A program made the translations under genes and the position numbers. Positions 1 to 6,384 of a DNA stretch of 64,000 nucleotides are shown here, piece after piece. How positions within the stretch are numbered: position 1 is the stretch's first letter; each line of letters starts with the position of its first letter. The notes beneath the pieces are model-generated. The model saw only the letters and a list, made by a program, of their open reading frames with translations, searched no databases and was not told the DNA's origin. The DNA comes from S5-A14a sp022766365 (GTDB lineage: Bacteria; Bacillota; Clostridia; Peptostreptococcales; Anaerovoracaceae), in the NCBI GenBank assembly GCA_050313295.1, contig JBNPLD010000007.1, one strand, 5' to 3'.

Positions 1-3
1 TAA

Positions 4-312
4 AGCGTTAGAAACAGCCTACTGAAGATTAAGGCTCCCGAAAAGGAAGCAAAGGAAACGGGAAAGGAAGTAATGAAACTTCACATATTTGCCGATGAAG
101 ACCATGCACATATGCAAAAGCGTGGCCGCAATCTTTTGAATTCCGAAGTTATGGAAAAGATGCGTAAAGAACGACGAGATTATTTAACCGTAAGTGAATG
201 GAACACTATGAAAAAACTTGCAATTGATAATTATCCTGAGTATAATTGGGAAAAAGGAGGATATGGTAACTATGAAAAGTTTAATTTTGTCAAAAAAGAC
301 AAAACAGAGTGA
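4..312 (+). pseudogene. ISLre2 (UPF0236) transposase fragment joined to an unrelated tail
   Basis: The open frame runs from just after a stop codon at 1-3, and the first ATG is at 73. Its front half contains LHIFADEDHAHMQK, which I recognise as the conserved acidic/His stretch of UPF0236 transposases of ISLre2-type insertion sequences; a complete enzyme of that family is several times longer. After about residue 16 of the ATG-started product the sequence no longer looks like that family and becomes a charged tail ending in YNWEKGGYGNYEKFNF, which I do not recognise and which may be the end of a phage gene. I infer a deletion or recombination join near position 120. The tail overlaps the start of the next small gene, whose ribosome binding site lies inside it. 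Activity as a transposase is not possible. Confidence 0.55.
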
Positions 313-448
313 TAATATTGTATGTGCCATATGCAAAAAGGGTATTTATATCCCGCTCAACCCCAATTCAAATGTTAATCGTAGTTTTATATGCAATAAA
401 TGCGGTTCACGAGTAAATATTGATGATAGTACAATCTGCATTGAATAG
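272..448 (+). CDS. small zinc-ribbon protein, phage-associated
   Basis: A 58-residue product with two CxxC pairs (Cys18/Cys21 and Cys41/Cys44) separated by about 20 residues, the layout of a treble-clef or zinc-ribbon fold. The start at 272 is preferred because AAAAGGAGG (252-260) sits at normal spacing; an in-frame ATG at 263 is too close to it. It lies between transposase debris and yjcQ in a stretch of phage head-region genes. Small zinc-ribbon proteins are common there, but no precise function can be given. A terminator-like hairpin follows directly. Confidence 0.5.
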   Translation: MKSLILSKKTKQSDNIVCAICKKGIYIPLNPNSNVNRSFICNKCGSRVNIDDSTICIE

Positions 449-458
449 AGTGGAACGT

Positions 459-490
459 ACCGGGATGACCTTAGGGCTCTCGGTCTTTTT
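459..490 (+). terminator. probable rho-independent terminator after the zinc-ribbon gene
   Basis: ACCGGGA and TCTCGGT form an imperfect stem around a CTTAGGG-containing loop, followed by CTTTTTAT. It lies 10 bases after the stop codon at 448. Confidence 0.5.
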
Positions 491-510
491 ATACACAGAG
501 GGAAGAATGA

Positions 511-843
511 ATGGCAAAGGATGACTATTTCAAGATAGTATATGTGATACTTAAAGAGCTGTACGAGGCACGTAAGCATGGAATGAGAGTTGATACAAGT
601 GCCATATCAAGGGAAAGGCTCCAGATAGATGGTGGGTATCTTTTAAGCATACTGGATGAGCTTGTTGAGAACGGATATGTAAAAGGTATCACAATCCACA
701 GATCAAAAACAGGTATTTATATCACTAGCCTTGAAGATATGGATATAACCATGAAAGGGATTCAGTTCCTTGAGGAAAACTCAATGATGAGAAAGGTGAA
801 AGAAGCCCTCAAAGATGTAAAGGCAATAATGCCGGGAATTTAA
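511..843 (+). CDS. YjcQ-family winged-helix protein (prophage type)
   Basis: A 110-residue protein with the features of the YjcQ family: an N-terminal MAKDDYFKIVY segment, a helix-turn-helix-like centre (GGYLLSILDELVENGYVKGI, about residues 46-65) and a C-terminal helix starting LEENSMMRKVKEALKDVK. The family is typical of Firmicutes prophages and is usually found near head genes; its members look like small winged-helix proteins of unproven role. The start has GAGGGAAG upstream. The next gene encodes a scaffold protein, which agrees with a head-gene setting. A strong terminator follows at 857-878, so it may be a separate unit. Confidence 0.75.
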   Translation: MAKDDYFKIVYVILKELYEARKHGMRVDTSAISRERLQIDGGYLLSILDELVENGYVKGITIHRSKTGIYITSLEDMDITMKGIQFLEENSMMRKVKEALKDVKAIMPGI

Positions 844-856
844 TAATGATTGAAAG

Positions 857-878
857 CACGCTAACGCGTGTTTTTTTA
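857..878 (+). terminator. rho-independent terminator after yjcQ
   Basis: CACGC-TAAC-GCGTG followed by seven T residues: a compact, textbook terminator between yjcQ and the scaffold gene. Confidence 0.8.
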
Positions 879-953
879 TTGCACCAAGCCTGAATGTGCT
901 AAAAAGCCGGGGTAACTTAAGCATTAAAAGTATAAAGAAATGGAGAAGACAAA

Positions 954-1553
954 ATGAATTTGGATTATTTGCAGAACCTAATGAAAATGGATACAGACGG
1001 AGCCGGAGGCGCTTCAGTGGAGTCAACAGAATCTACTGAACAGATGGAAGCACCGGAAGAGCAAGAAACATCACCTAAGCCAGAGGCGAAGTACACAGAT
1101 GAAGATATCGACAGAATCGTGGAGCGAAAATTTGCTAGATGGCAGAAAGCAAGGGAAGCCGAAATAGATCAAGCCAAGAAGCTTGAGCGAATGAATGCCG
1201 AAGAACAGGCTAAGTACCAAAAGGAAGAGGCAGAAAAAGCAAAAGCTGAATTAGCACGATACAAGATGGCAGATCAGGCAAGGAGCATGCTGGCAGAAAA
1301 AAATCTAAATGTACCAAGTGACCTTATCGATATGATGATAGGCAAAGATGCGGATATCACAAAGAACAATATTGATAAGTTTGCAAAGCTTTTCGGAGAT
1401 GCTGTCAATGATGAAGTCTCGAATAGGCTAAAGGGGAAAACTCCTTCAATAGGTGCTGGAAATAAGACAATAACCAGAGAGGATATTGAGAACATCAAAG
1501 ATCCGGTGGAAAGACAGAAACTTATTGCTGAGAATTTAAGATTATTTGAATAA
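954..1553 (+). CDS. phage capsid scaffolding protein (DUF4355 type)
   Basis: A 199-residue, highly charged protein. Residues 20-50 are rich in E, S and P. A long predicted coiled coil follows (about 60-110, containing DRIVERKFARWQKAREAEID), and the C-terminal part ends in DPVERQKLIAENLRLFE. This matches the DUF4355/Gp46-type scaffold that sits directly upstream of the major capsid gene in siphophages of Firmicutes and guides procapsid assembly. GGAGAAG precedes the ATG. It appears intact, and it is followed after 13 bases by the capsid gene, the expected order. Because that neighbour is truncated, the scaffold cannot work in a virion here. Confidence 0.8.
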   Translation: MNLDYLQNLMKMDTDGAGGASVESTESTEQMEAPEEQETSPKPEAKYTDEDIDRIVERKFARWQKAREAEIDQAKKLERMNAEEQAKYQKEEAEKAKAELARYKMADQARSMLAEKNLNVPSDLIDMMIGKDADITKNNIDKFAKLFGDAVNDEVSNRLKGKTPSIGAGNKTITREDIENIKDPVERQKLIAENLRLFE

Positions 1554-1566
1554 GGAGAGTAAGAAA

Positions 1567-1929
1567 ATGGCAGCAGAAAACAATTTGACAGTACAGACAA
1601 CTAAAGCACAGAACATCGATTTTGTAAATCAGTTCGGAAAAGGGATTGCAAAACTCCAGGAACTTATGAGAATTACAAGACTTCTACCAATGCCGGTGGG
1701 GACAATTGTAAAAACTTATAAATCCGTGGTTACACTCGATGGAACAAAGTATGGCAAGTTGCCGCTTATCGGGCATACAGACGTAGCCGCAACGGCGTAT
1801 CCAGGTCGATATTATGCTATGCTCGGTACAATAAAGAGCATGGCTGAGGCTGTATATGCTGGGCAAAAAGTGCAGGCAGTAAATGTGCCGCAAGCTAAGC
1901 CAAGACACCAGATAGCTGTAAACGGTTAA
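1567..1929 (+). pseudogene. chimeric ORF: major capsid protein N-terminus joined to a lysis amidase C-terminus
   Basis: The first ~58 residues (MAAENNLTVQTTKAQNIDFV... up to SVVTL) look like the start of a DUF4355-associated major capsid protein, and AAGGAGAG precedes the ATG at 1567. From about residue 59 the reading changes to KLPLIGHTDVAATAYPGRYY, which resembles the C-terminal end of PGRP-type N-acetylmuramoyl-L-alanine amidases (usual form GHxDVxxTxCPGxxF). The join is near 1735-1750. Everything normally between capsid and lysis genes (head completion, tail, baseplate) is missing. The position normally taken by the zinc-ligand Cys reads Tyr, so the amidase remnant also lacks a metal ligand. 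This is best read as a large in-frame deletion inside a prophage. Confidence 0.7.
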
Positions 1930-1976
1930 CCTGATAAGTTATAACTTATGTAATAACCTTGAGGGGAGGTGATACT

Positions 1977-2078
1977 ATGAGCCAATACCAAATAATGGTA
2001 ATAGTGCTTAAATCAATTAAGATATTGATTGATATAGTCAACACCATAAAAAATAACCGTCTAGGCAAACGGTTATAA
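1977..2078 (+). CDS. 33-residue hydrophobic peptide, holin-like toxin candidate
   Basis: ATG at 1977 with a very strong site (GAGGGGAGGTGATACT) upstream. The product begins MSQYQIMVIVLKSIKILIDI, a single short membrane-type helix with a basic tail. Size, strong SD, prophage lysis-end position and the flanking inverted repeats resemble the small holin-like/TxpA-type peptides of type I toxin-antitoxin loci. The antisense RNA that would complete such a locus cannot be shown from sequence reading, so the call stays tentative. Confidence 0.4.
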   Translation: MSQYQIMVIVLKSIKILIDIVNTIKNNRLGKRL

Positions 2079-2113
2079 AAAATAATCATATAAGGTCTAA
2101 CCGTCAAAGGTTA
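2054..2113. repeat. two related inverted repeats at the end of the small hydrophobic ORF
   Basis: TAACCGT (2054-2060) pairs with ACGGTTA (2069-2075), and TAACC (2098-2102) with GGTTA (2109-2113). The two hairpins share the TAACCGTC core. They overlap the 3' end of the small ORF and could be mRNA or antisense-RNA ends of a type I toxin locus. Confidence 0.4.
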
Positions 2114-2157
2114 TCCTCTTGTTATCTATAAGTATAGCATAAGGAGATAAAAAGTCA

Positions 2158-2364
2158 ATGGAAAAGAAAAAGAATTATACAAGTAATGAAGTTAAAAATC
2201 GTTGGATAAAGAAAGCATATAGTCGATACCTTGTATCCTTAAGATATGATACAGATAAGGATATCATAGATTACATAGAGCAAGAGAAAAAGACGCAAGG
2301 CGTAACGGAAATTTTCAGAAAAGTTTTTCATGAATTTTTAGAGAAAGAAAAGGGAAAAGGTTGA
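2158..2364 (+). CDS. small basic protein of mobile elements, ribbon-helix-helix-like
   Basis: A 68-residue protein: basic N-terminus (MEKKKNYTSNEVKNRW), then YLVSLRYDTDKDIIDYI, then a helix ending in FLEKEKGKG. Very similar small proteins occur in Firmicutes phages and integrative elements. The pattern of a short strand (SLRYD) followed by two helices suggests a ribbon-helix-helix fold, but no DNA target or function is known to me. AAGGAG lies upstream at long spacing. The second small ORF at 2652 has the same layout (QFRMKLNNNTDKDILKWL), so the two may be distant relatives. Confidence 0.5.
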   Translation: MEKKKNYTSNEVKNRWIKKAYSRYLVSLRYDTDKDIIDYIEQEKKTQGVTEIFRKVFHEFLEKEKGKG

Positions 2365-2438
2365 AAGCATTGAAATCTCAACGGTTTTGAGGATGAATAA
2401 AATATTTAAAAAACTATAAAAAATTTATAAAAAAGGGG

Positions 2439-2467
2439 TTGACATAGGTAGACACCTATGCTATGAT
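2439..2467 (+). promoter_or_regulatory. near-consensus promoter with a palindrome in its spacer
   Basis: TTGACA (2439-2444), a 17-base spacer, and TATGAT (2462-2467). The spacer contains CATAGGT-AGAC-ACCTATG (2443-2460), perfect 7-base arms, in the place where a dimeric repressor would block RNA polymerase. It would drive transcription toward the small ORF at 2652, with hairpin 2583-2609 in the leader. Confidence 0.65.
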
Positions 2468-2582
2468 TAAACCATAGAAAGAAGAAATAAAAAATCTGCT
2501 AGAGTTACTTGAAAAAGCGTTAAATAGTGAGATAGTAGACAAACTTGTAATCACTATTAAACCTAAAAAGTAAAATAACAGG

Positions 2583-2609
2583 TAGGGTGATGGATTTACC
2601 ATCACCCTA
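2583..2609 (+). terminator. 11-bp perfect hairpin, terminator or attenuator
   Basis: TAGGGTGATGG (2583-2593) and CCATCACCCTA (2599-2609) pair perfectly around a 5-base loop, followed by ATATTAAA rather than a clean T run. It lies about 110 bases downstream of the 2462 -10 box and 43 bases before the ORF at 2652, so it could end a short transcript or act in the leader. Confidence 0.5.
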
Positions 2610-2651
2610 ATATTAAACTAAATTCGCATTATAGTCAAGGAGGAGTAAATT

Positions 2652-2864
2652 ATGGAAGCAAAAGTTGAAGTTAAATATAAAGATGGTAGTAAAGAAGTCA
2701 AATATTTCAGTCAAAAAAAATACGACAAGAAAAATACAACACAGTTTAGAATGAAATTGAATAATAATACTGATAAAGATATTCTAAAGTGGCTTGCTGA
2801 TCAATCTAATAAGCAAGGAGCGGTTAAGCGTTTAATAAGGAATGAAATTGAGAAAAATAAATAA
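2652..2864 (+). CDS. small basic protein, possible ribbon-helix-helix
   Basis: A 70-residue protein with a strong site (AAGGAGGAG) before its ATG. Residues 1-30 are Lys-rich and polar. The second half (FRMKLNNNTDKDILKWLADQ, then GAVKRLIRNEIEKNK) has the strand-helix-helix layout of small element-encoded proteins. It is the last ORF of the mobile segment before the tRNA and could be controlled by the promoter-palindrome at 2439. Function unknown. Confidence 0.5.
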   Translation: MEAKVEVKYKDGSKEVKYFSQKKYDKKNTTQFRMKLNNNTDKDILKWLADQSNKQGAVKRLIRNEIEKNK

Positions 2865-2869
2865 CTCAT

Positions 2870-2910
2870 GGTACATTTGTACCACATTTGTACCACACCT
2901 TGTACCACAC
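2870..2910. repeat. clustered TTGTACCACA repeats, possible recombinase arm sites
   Basis: Three copies of TTGTACC followed by ACA occur between about 2877 and 2910. The first is part of GGTACA-TT-TGTACC, a perfect palindrome. They sit between the last element ORF and the 3' end of tRNA-Lys, where arm-type binding sites of a tyrosine recombinase are expected. The assignment is an inference from position. Confidence 0.4.
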
Positions 2911-2971
2911 TTCGGGGGGATTTTGGGAACTTTCGGGAACTTTTAAGGCATAAAGTTTGGAAGAAAAAGAG

Positions 2972-3018
2972 AAATAAAAAAACCCTTGAGACGTTGGAAA
3001 ATCCAATGTTTTCAAGGG
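2972..3018 (-). terminator. tRNA-Lys terminator
   Basis: On the minus strand TCAAGGG...CCCTTGA arms (3012-3018 with 2983-2989) enclose a further paired stretch (3002-3009 with 2991-2998). They are followed by a T-rich run that reads as aaataaaaaaa on the plus strand (2972-2982). It lies just downstream of the tRNA 3' end. Confidence 0.75.
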
Positions 3019-3028
3019 CTTTCTTTGA

Positions 3029-3104
3029 TGGTACACCCACAGGGGTTCGAACCCTGGACACCCTGATTAAGAGTCAGGTGCTCTGCCAACTGAGCTATGG
3101 GTGT
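3029..3104 (-). tRNA. tRNA-Lys (anticodon CTT)
   Basis: Read on the minus strand the gene has the acceptor ACACCCA paired with TGGGTGT, a D-arm GCTCAGTTGGCAGAGC, and an anticodon arm CCTGA-CTCTTAA-TCAGG giving anticodon CTT. The T-arm is CAGGG-TTCGAAC-CCCTG and CCA is encoded at 3029-3031. It reads AAG codons. The 3' end faces the decayed phage segment, the usual orientation when a tRNA 3' end has been used as an attachment site. Confidence 0.95.
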
Positions 3105-3139
3105 ATATCCGGCTCTCCGGAGCCAACATCGCAAGAAAT

Positions 3140-3168
3140 AGTTTAACACCGACAAACCATCTTGTCAA
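3140..3168 (-). promoter_or_regulatory. promoter of tRNA-Lys
   Basis: On the minus strand: TTGACA (3168-3163), a 17-base spacer, and TAAACT (3145-3140). Transcription would start about 30 bases before the mature tRNA 5' end at 3104. Confidence 0.7.
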
Positions 3169-3217
3169 TAAAAATTCTGCAAAAATATCCGTAAAATTCG
3201 GAAAATTTTTAAGAATA

Positions 3218-3245
3218 TTGAAATCCGAGACAGATGTGCTAAAAT
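3218..3245 (+). promoter_or_regulatory. promoter of the glpA-like operon
   Basis: TTGAAA (3218-3223), a 16-base spacer, and TAAAAT (3240-3245); one mismatch to consensus in each box. It lies 65 bases before the start codon at 3310. Confidence 0.55.
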
Positions 3246-3309
3246 AATCTTAATATCACAATCAAACAGATAATAAACAAGAGAAAAAGCAGATAGGATA
3301 AGTTGGAAG

Positions 3310-4941
3310 ATGGATTATGACATTGCAATTATAGGTGCCGGTGTAACAGGCTCTGCCATAGCAAGGGAACTTTCTAAATATGCACTAAAAATATGTGTTA
3401 TAGAGGCTCATAGCGATGTTTGCGAAGGAACCAGTAAGGCAAACAGCGGGATAGTTCATGCAGGATTTGACGCATATCCCGGTAGCTTAAAGGCAAAGCT
3501 CAATTCAAAAGGAGCAAAGAAAATGGAAGCCATGTCGCAAGAACTTGATTTTCCTTTCAGACGAAATGGAGCAATGGTAGTGGCTTTTAGTGAAGAAGAA
3601 ATTTCCAAACTCGAGAAACTGGCGGAACAATCAATTGAAAACCGGGTGGGAGAAGTGAAAATAATTTCGGGAGATGAAGCAAGGGAACTGGAACCCGCTC
3701 TTTCTGAAGATATTGTTGCTGCACTGCTCATTGAACAGTCGGGGATTGTATGTCCTTTTAATATGACCATAGCTTTCGCAGAAAATGCTGTGACAAACGG
3801 AGTGGAATTCAAGCTGAACAGTCGAGTTACCGATGTGAAAATAGAGGACAGCGGCTACATTCTTACTATTGATTATGATCCACCTGCATATTTCAAGAAT
3901 AGACAAAAAAAAAGTTTTAGCCATGACAGCTATGACAATTCACAAGATACCAGGCAGAAGCTTTCAGCGACTATGGTTATTAATGCGGCAGGGGTCTATG
4001 GTGATTTGATTCATAATCAGGTTGTCAGACAGATAGCCGGAGCTGGTAAAGAAGATATATTAGAAGAAATTATACCGAGAAGAGGAGAGTATTGCCTCTA
4101 TGATCACGAATACGGGACTTTCGTACAGCGAACAATATTCCAGGTTCCAACAGAACTTGGGAAGGGTGTGCTTGTAACACCGACAGTACACTGGAATCTG
4201 ATGATCGGTCCAAACGCTGTCGATATAGATGATAAGGGAGATAACATCACCACAGCAGAAGGCTTGGAAGAAGTTTTGAAGAAAGGAGCGAAAAGTCTCA
4301 AGGAAATGCCTGCCAAGAACAAAATAATAACGTCTTTTGCAGGTATACGTGCCCACAGACCGGCGGACGATTTTCTAATAGAAGAAATCAACGGTGCACC
4401 GGGATTTATAGATGTAATTGGAATAGAATCTCCCGGACTGTCCTGTGCTCCTGCTATGGGCGAGTATGTAGCAGAAATAGTAGCAAGAAGTGCGTCAGAA
4501 CATAATCTCTTCAGAATGGACAGGAAGCCTGAATGGAATGGAAAGCGAAAAGGATTCACTGCTCTCTGGGATGCAGCACCTGAAGAACGAGATAAGATGG
4601 TCAGAGAAAATCCATCTTACGGACAGATGATTTGCAGATGTGAAAAAATTTCGAAAGGCGAAATTGAAGAAGCTATAAACAGGCCCCTTGGTGCCACCAC
4701 TCTGGACGGATTAAAACGAAGAGTCAGGACGGGTGCAGGAAGATGTCAAGAAGGATTTTGTACACCGAAGCTTCTTGAAATCCTGGCAGAAAACCTCGAC
4801 TGTACCGTTGAAGATATAACCAAGAGCGGAGGAAAATCTTTTGTTCTCAGTGAAACTTTTCCGGGGAATACCGAGGAAACTATGACGTTGGGAAACTTAA
4901 GTAGGGGAACTGAAGAGGTAAGGGGAAATGAAGAAATATAG
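3310..4941 (+). CDS. GlpA-like FAD-dependent dehydrogenase with [2Fe-2S] BFD-type domain
   Basis: A 543-residue flavoprotein. GAGVTG at residues 9-14 is the FAD-binding Rossmann motif of the DAO/GlpA-GlpD superfamily. The C-terminal ~70 residues carry CRC (about 442-444) and CQEGFC (about 479-484), the four-cysteine pattern of BFD-like [2Fe-2S] domains. This is the architecture of anaerobic glycerol-3-phosphate dehydrogenase-like proteins of Clostridia, which pass electrons to a partner flavoprotein. The next gene overlaps it by 14 bases and encodes such a partner, and a DUF1667 gene closes the set. No glpK or glpF lies in the window, so glycerol-3-phosphate is the family-based, not a proven, substrate. 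Start: ATG after a weak GGATAAGTTGGAAG. Confidence 0.8.
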   Translation: MDYDIAIIGAGVTGSAIARELSKYALKICVIEAHSDVCEGTSKANSGIVHAGFDAYPGSLKAKLNSKGAKKMEAMSQELDFPFRRNGAMVVAFSEEEISKLEKLAEQSIENRVGEVKIISGDEARELEPALSEDIVAALLIEQSGIVCPFNMTIAFAENAVTNGVEFKLNSRVTDVKIEDSGYILTIDYDPPAYFKNRQKKSFSHDSYDNSQDTRQKLSATMVINAAGVYGDLIHNQVVRQIAGAGKEDILEEIIPRRGEYCLYDHEYGTFVQRTIFQVPTELGKGVLVTPTVHWNLMIGPNAVDIDDKGDNITTAEGLEEVLKKGAKSLKEMPAKNKIITSFAGIRAHRPADDFLIEEINGAPGFIDVIGIESPGLSCAPAMGEYVAEIVARSASEHNLFRMDRKPEWNGKRKGFTALWDAAPEERDKMVRENPSYGQMICRCEKISKGEIEEAINRPLGATTLDGLKRRVRTGAGRCQEGFCTPKLLEILAENLDCTVEDITKSGGKSFVLSETFPGNTEETMTLGNLSRGTEEVRGNEEI

Positions 4942-5944
4942 AGTGGATATTGCAGTAATCGGTGGAGGACCGGCAGGTCTTGCAGCAGCAGTGTCAGCCC
5001 ACGAACAGGGAATCCGCCCGTCGAAAATTCTCATAGTAGAGAGAGATAATGTGCTGGGAGGTATTTTGAACCAGTGTATCCACAACGGATTTGGGCTTCA
5101 TATCTTCAAAGAAGAACTCACAGGACCTGAATATGCCCACAGGTATATAGATATGGTCGAGGCATCAGATATAAACCTCCTTCTGGACACAATGGTTTTG
5201 AATATTGATGCAGGATCAGGAGTGCATGGTACCCCATATAAAATTTATGCAACCTCTATGAAAGATGGAGTTATAGAAATCTCGGCCAAAGCAGTCATAC
5301 TTGCCATGGGATGCAGGGAGAGATCCAGGGGGGCTTTGAATATCCCGGGAACACGTCCTGCGGGAATATATACAGCAGGCACTGCACAGAGACTTGTGAA
5401 CATCGAAGGAAAAATGCCGGGAAAAGATATTGTCATTTTGGGTTCAGGTGATATCGGTCTCATAATGGCCCGACGGCTTACATTTGAAGGTGCGAAGGTC
5501 CACTGCGTTGCAGAAATTCAGCCGAAATCAGGTGGACTTCAAAGAAACATCGTCCAATGTCTTGAGGATTTTAATATACCGTTGCTTCTTTCACATACGG
5601 TTACAGAAATACATGGCAAAGACAGAGTTGAAGGTGTTACAATAACTCAGGTAGATGAGAACCTGAACCCCGTTGACGGAACAGCCGAATATCGGTATTG
5701 CGATACGCTTTTGCTGTCGGTGGGACTTATACCTGAAAACGAAGTTTCGAAGACGGCAGAGGTGAAAATTCTGGATTCTACAGGAGGCCCCGAGGTGGAC
5801 GAAAAATTGGAAACCAGTAGGAGAGGAATATTCGCATGTGGAAATGTGGTTCATGTTCACGACCTTGTTGACCATGTGACTGAGCAGGCCTATGCAGCAG
5901 GAAGAAGTGCAGCTGAATATGTTAAGAACTATAGGGATTTCTAG
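4928..5944 (+). CDS. NAD(P)/FAD-dependent oxidoreductase, partner of the GlpA-like protein
   Basis: A 338-residue protein with two nucleotide-binding motifs: GGGPAG near residue 12 for FAD and GSGDIG near residue 178 for NAD(P). Between them lies MGCRERSRGALNIPGTRPAG, a stretch typical of the second flavoprotein subunit in GlpA-linked and amine/opine dehydrogenase systems. The pyridine-nucleotide-disulfide-oxidoreductase fold suggests it takes electrons from the upstream dehydrogenase and passes them on to NAD(P). The 14-base overlap with that gene implies translational coupling. It is followed by a DUF1667 gene, the usual third member. The exact electron acceptor is not determined. Confidence 0.8.
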   Translation: MKKYRVDIAVIGGGPAGLAAAVSAHEQGIRPSKILIVERDNVLGGILNQCIHNGFGLHIFKEELTGPEYAHRYIDMVEASDINLLLDTMVLNIDAGSGVHGTPYKIYATSMKDGVIEISAKAVILAMGCRERSRGALNIPGTRPAGIYTAGTAQRLVNIEGKMPGKDIVILGSGDIGLIMARRLTFEGAKVHCVAEIQPKSGGLQRNIVQCLEDFNIPLLLSHTVTEIHGKDRVEGVTITQVDENLNPVDGTAEYRYCDTLLLSVGLIPENEVSKTAEVKILDSTGGPEVDEKLETSRRGIFACGNVVHVHDLVDHVTEQAYAAGRSAAEYVKNYRDF

Positions 5945-5970
5945 AGTAATTTGATGAAAGCAGGGTTTAA

Positions 5971-6354
5971 TTGAATCGAGAAGTGATGAGAGAATTAATC
6001 TGTATAAACTGTCCAATAGGTTGCAATTTAAAGGTTTATGGAGATAATAAAGATAATATCAGAGTAGAAGGAAACAAATGCCCCAGAGGAGAGATTTACG
6101 GAAAAGATGAGGTGCTGAACCCCAGACGTATGGTAACGTCATCAGTTCCCATCAGAAAAGACGAAAAAACAGGAATATATGAGATGGTGTCTGTAAAAAC
6201 GGAGAGTGCAGTTCCAAAGGAGCTCATCTTTCAGGTGCTTTCCGAAATAAAGAGGATTAAACTGACAGCTCCGGTGGAAGTGGGAGATGTTATACTGAGG
6301 AATGTAGCAGGTACCGGAATCGATATAGTTGCAACAGCAAAAAAGGAACATTGA
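5971..6354 (+). CDS. DUF1667 cysteine-rich protein of the GlpA-like operon
   Basis: About 120 residues, with CINCPIGC near the N-terminus and CPRGEIYG some 25 residues later. This is the cysteine pattern of DUF1667, a small probable iron-sulfur or metal-binding protein almost always encoded next to GlpA-like and NAD(P)/FAD oxidoreductase genes in Clostridia; a role in electron transfer is inferred from that pairing. The open frame has TTG (5971), GTG (5983) and ATG (5986) as possible starts, and no strong SD decides between them. Its stop codon lies inside the bidirectional terminator at 6340-6384. Confidence 0.8.
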   Translation: MNREVMRELICINCPIGCNLKVYGDNKDNIRVEGNKCPRGEIYGKDEVLNPRRMVTSSVPIRKDEKTGIYEMVSVKTESAVPKELIFQVLSEIKRIKLTAPVEVGDVILRNVAGTGIDIVATAKKEH

Positions 6355-6384
6355 CGGATTATTTCACCGTCTCTGTTCCTTTTT
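6340..6384. terminator. bidirectional terminator shared by two convergent genes, containing both stop codons
   Basis: AAAAAGGAACA (6340-6350) pairs with TGTTCCTTTTT (6374-6384), with inner arms GACGG/CCGTC (6353-6357 and 6367-6371). The A-rich 5' side and T-rich 3' side make it work on both strands. The DUF1667 stop (6352-6354) and the lipoprotein stop (6361-6359, minus strand) both lie between the outer arms. Confidence 0.85.

Noticed and set aside
2463..2573. Open frame reading KEEIKNLLELLEKALNSE after an in-frame TAG at 2475
   Set aside because: The only ATG overlaps the -10 box and is followed by a stop; no other start codon with an SD is present. It may be a broken small gene but is not supported.
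2801..3061. Minus-strand 86-codon frame with VVQGVVQMWYKCT
   Set aside because: It arises from the TTGTACCACA repeats and runs through the tRNA and its terminator; no SD.
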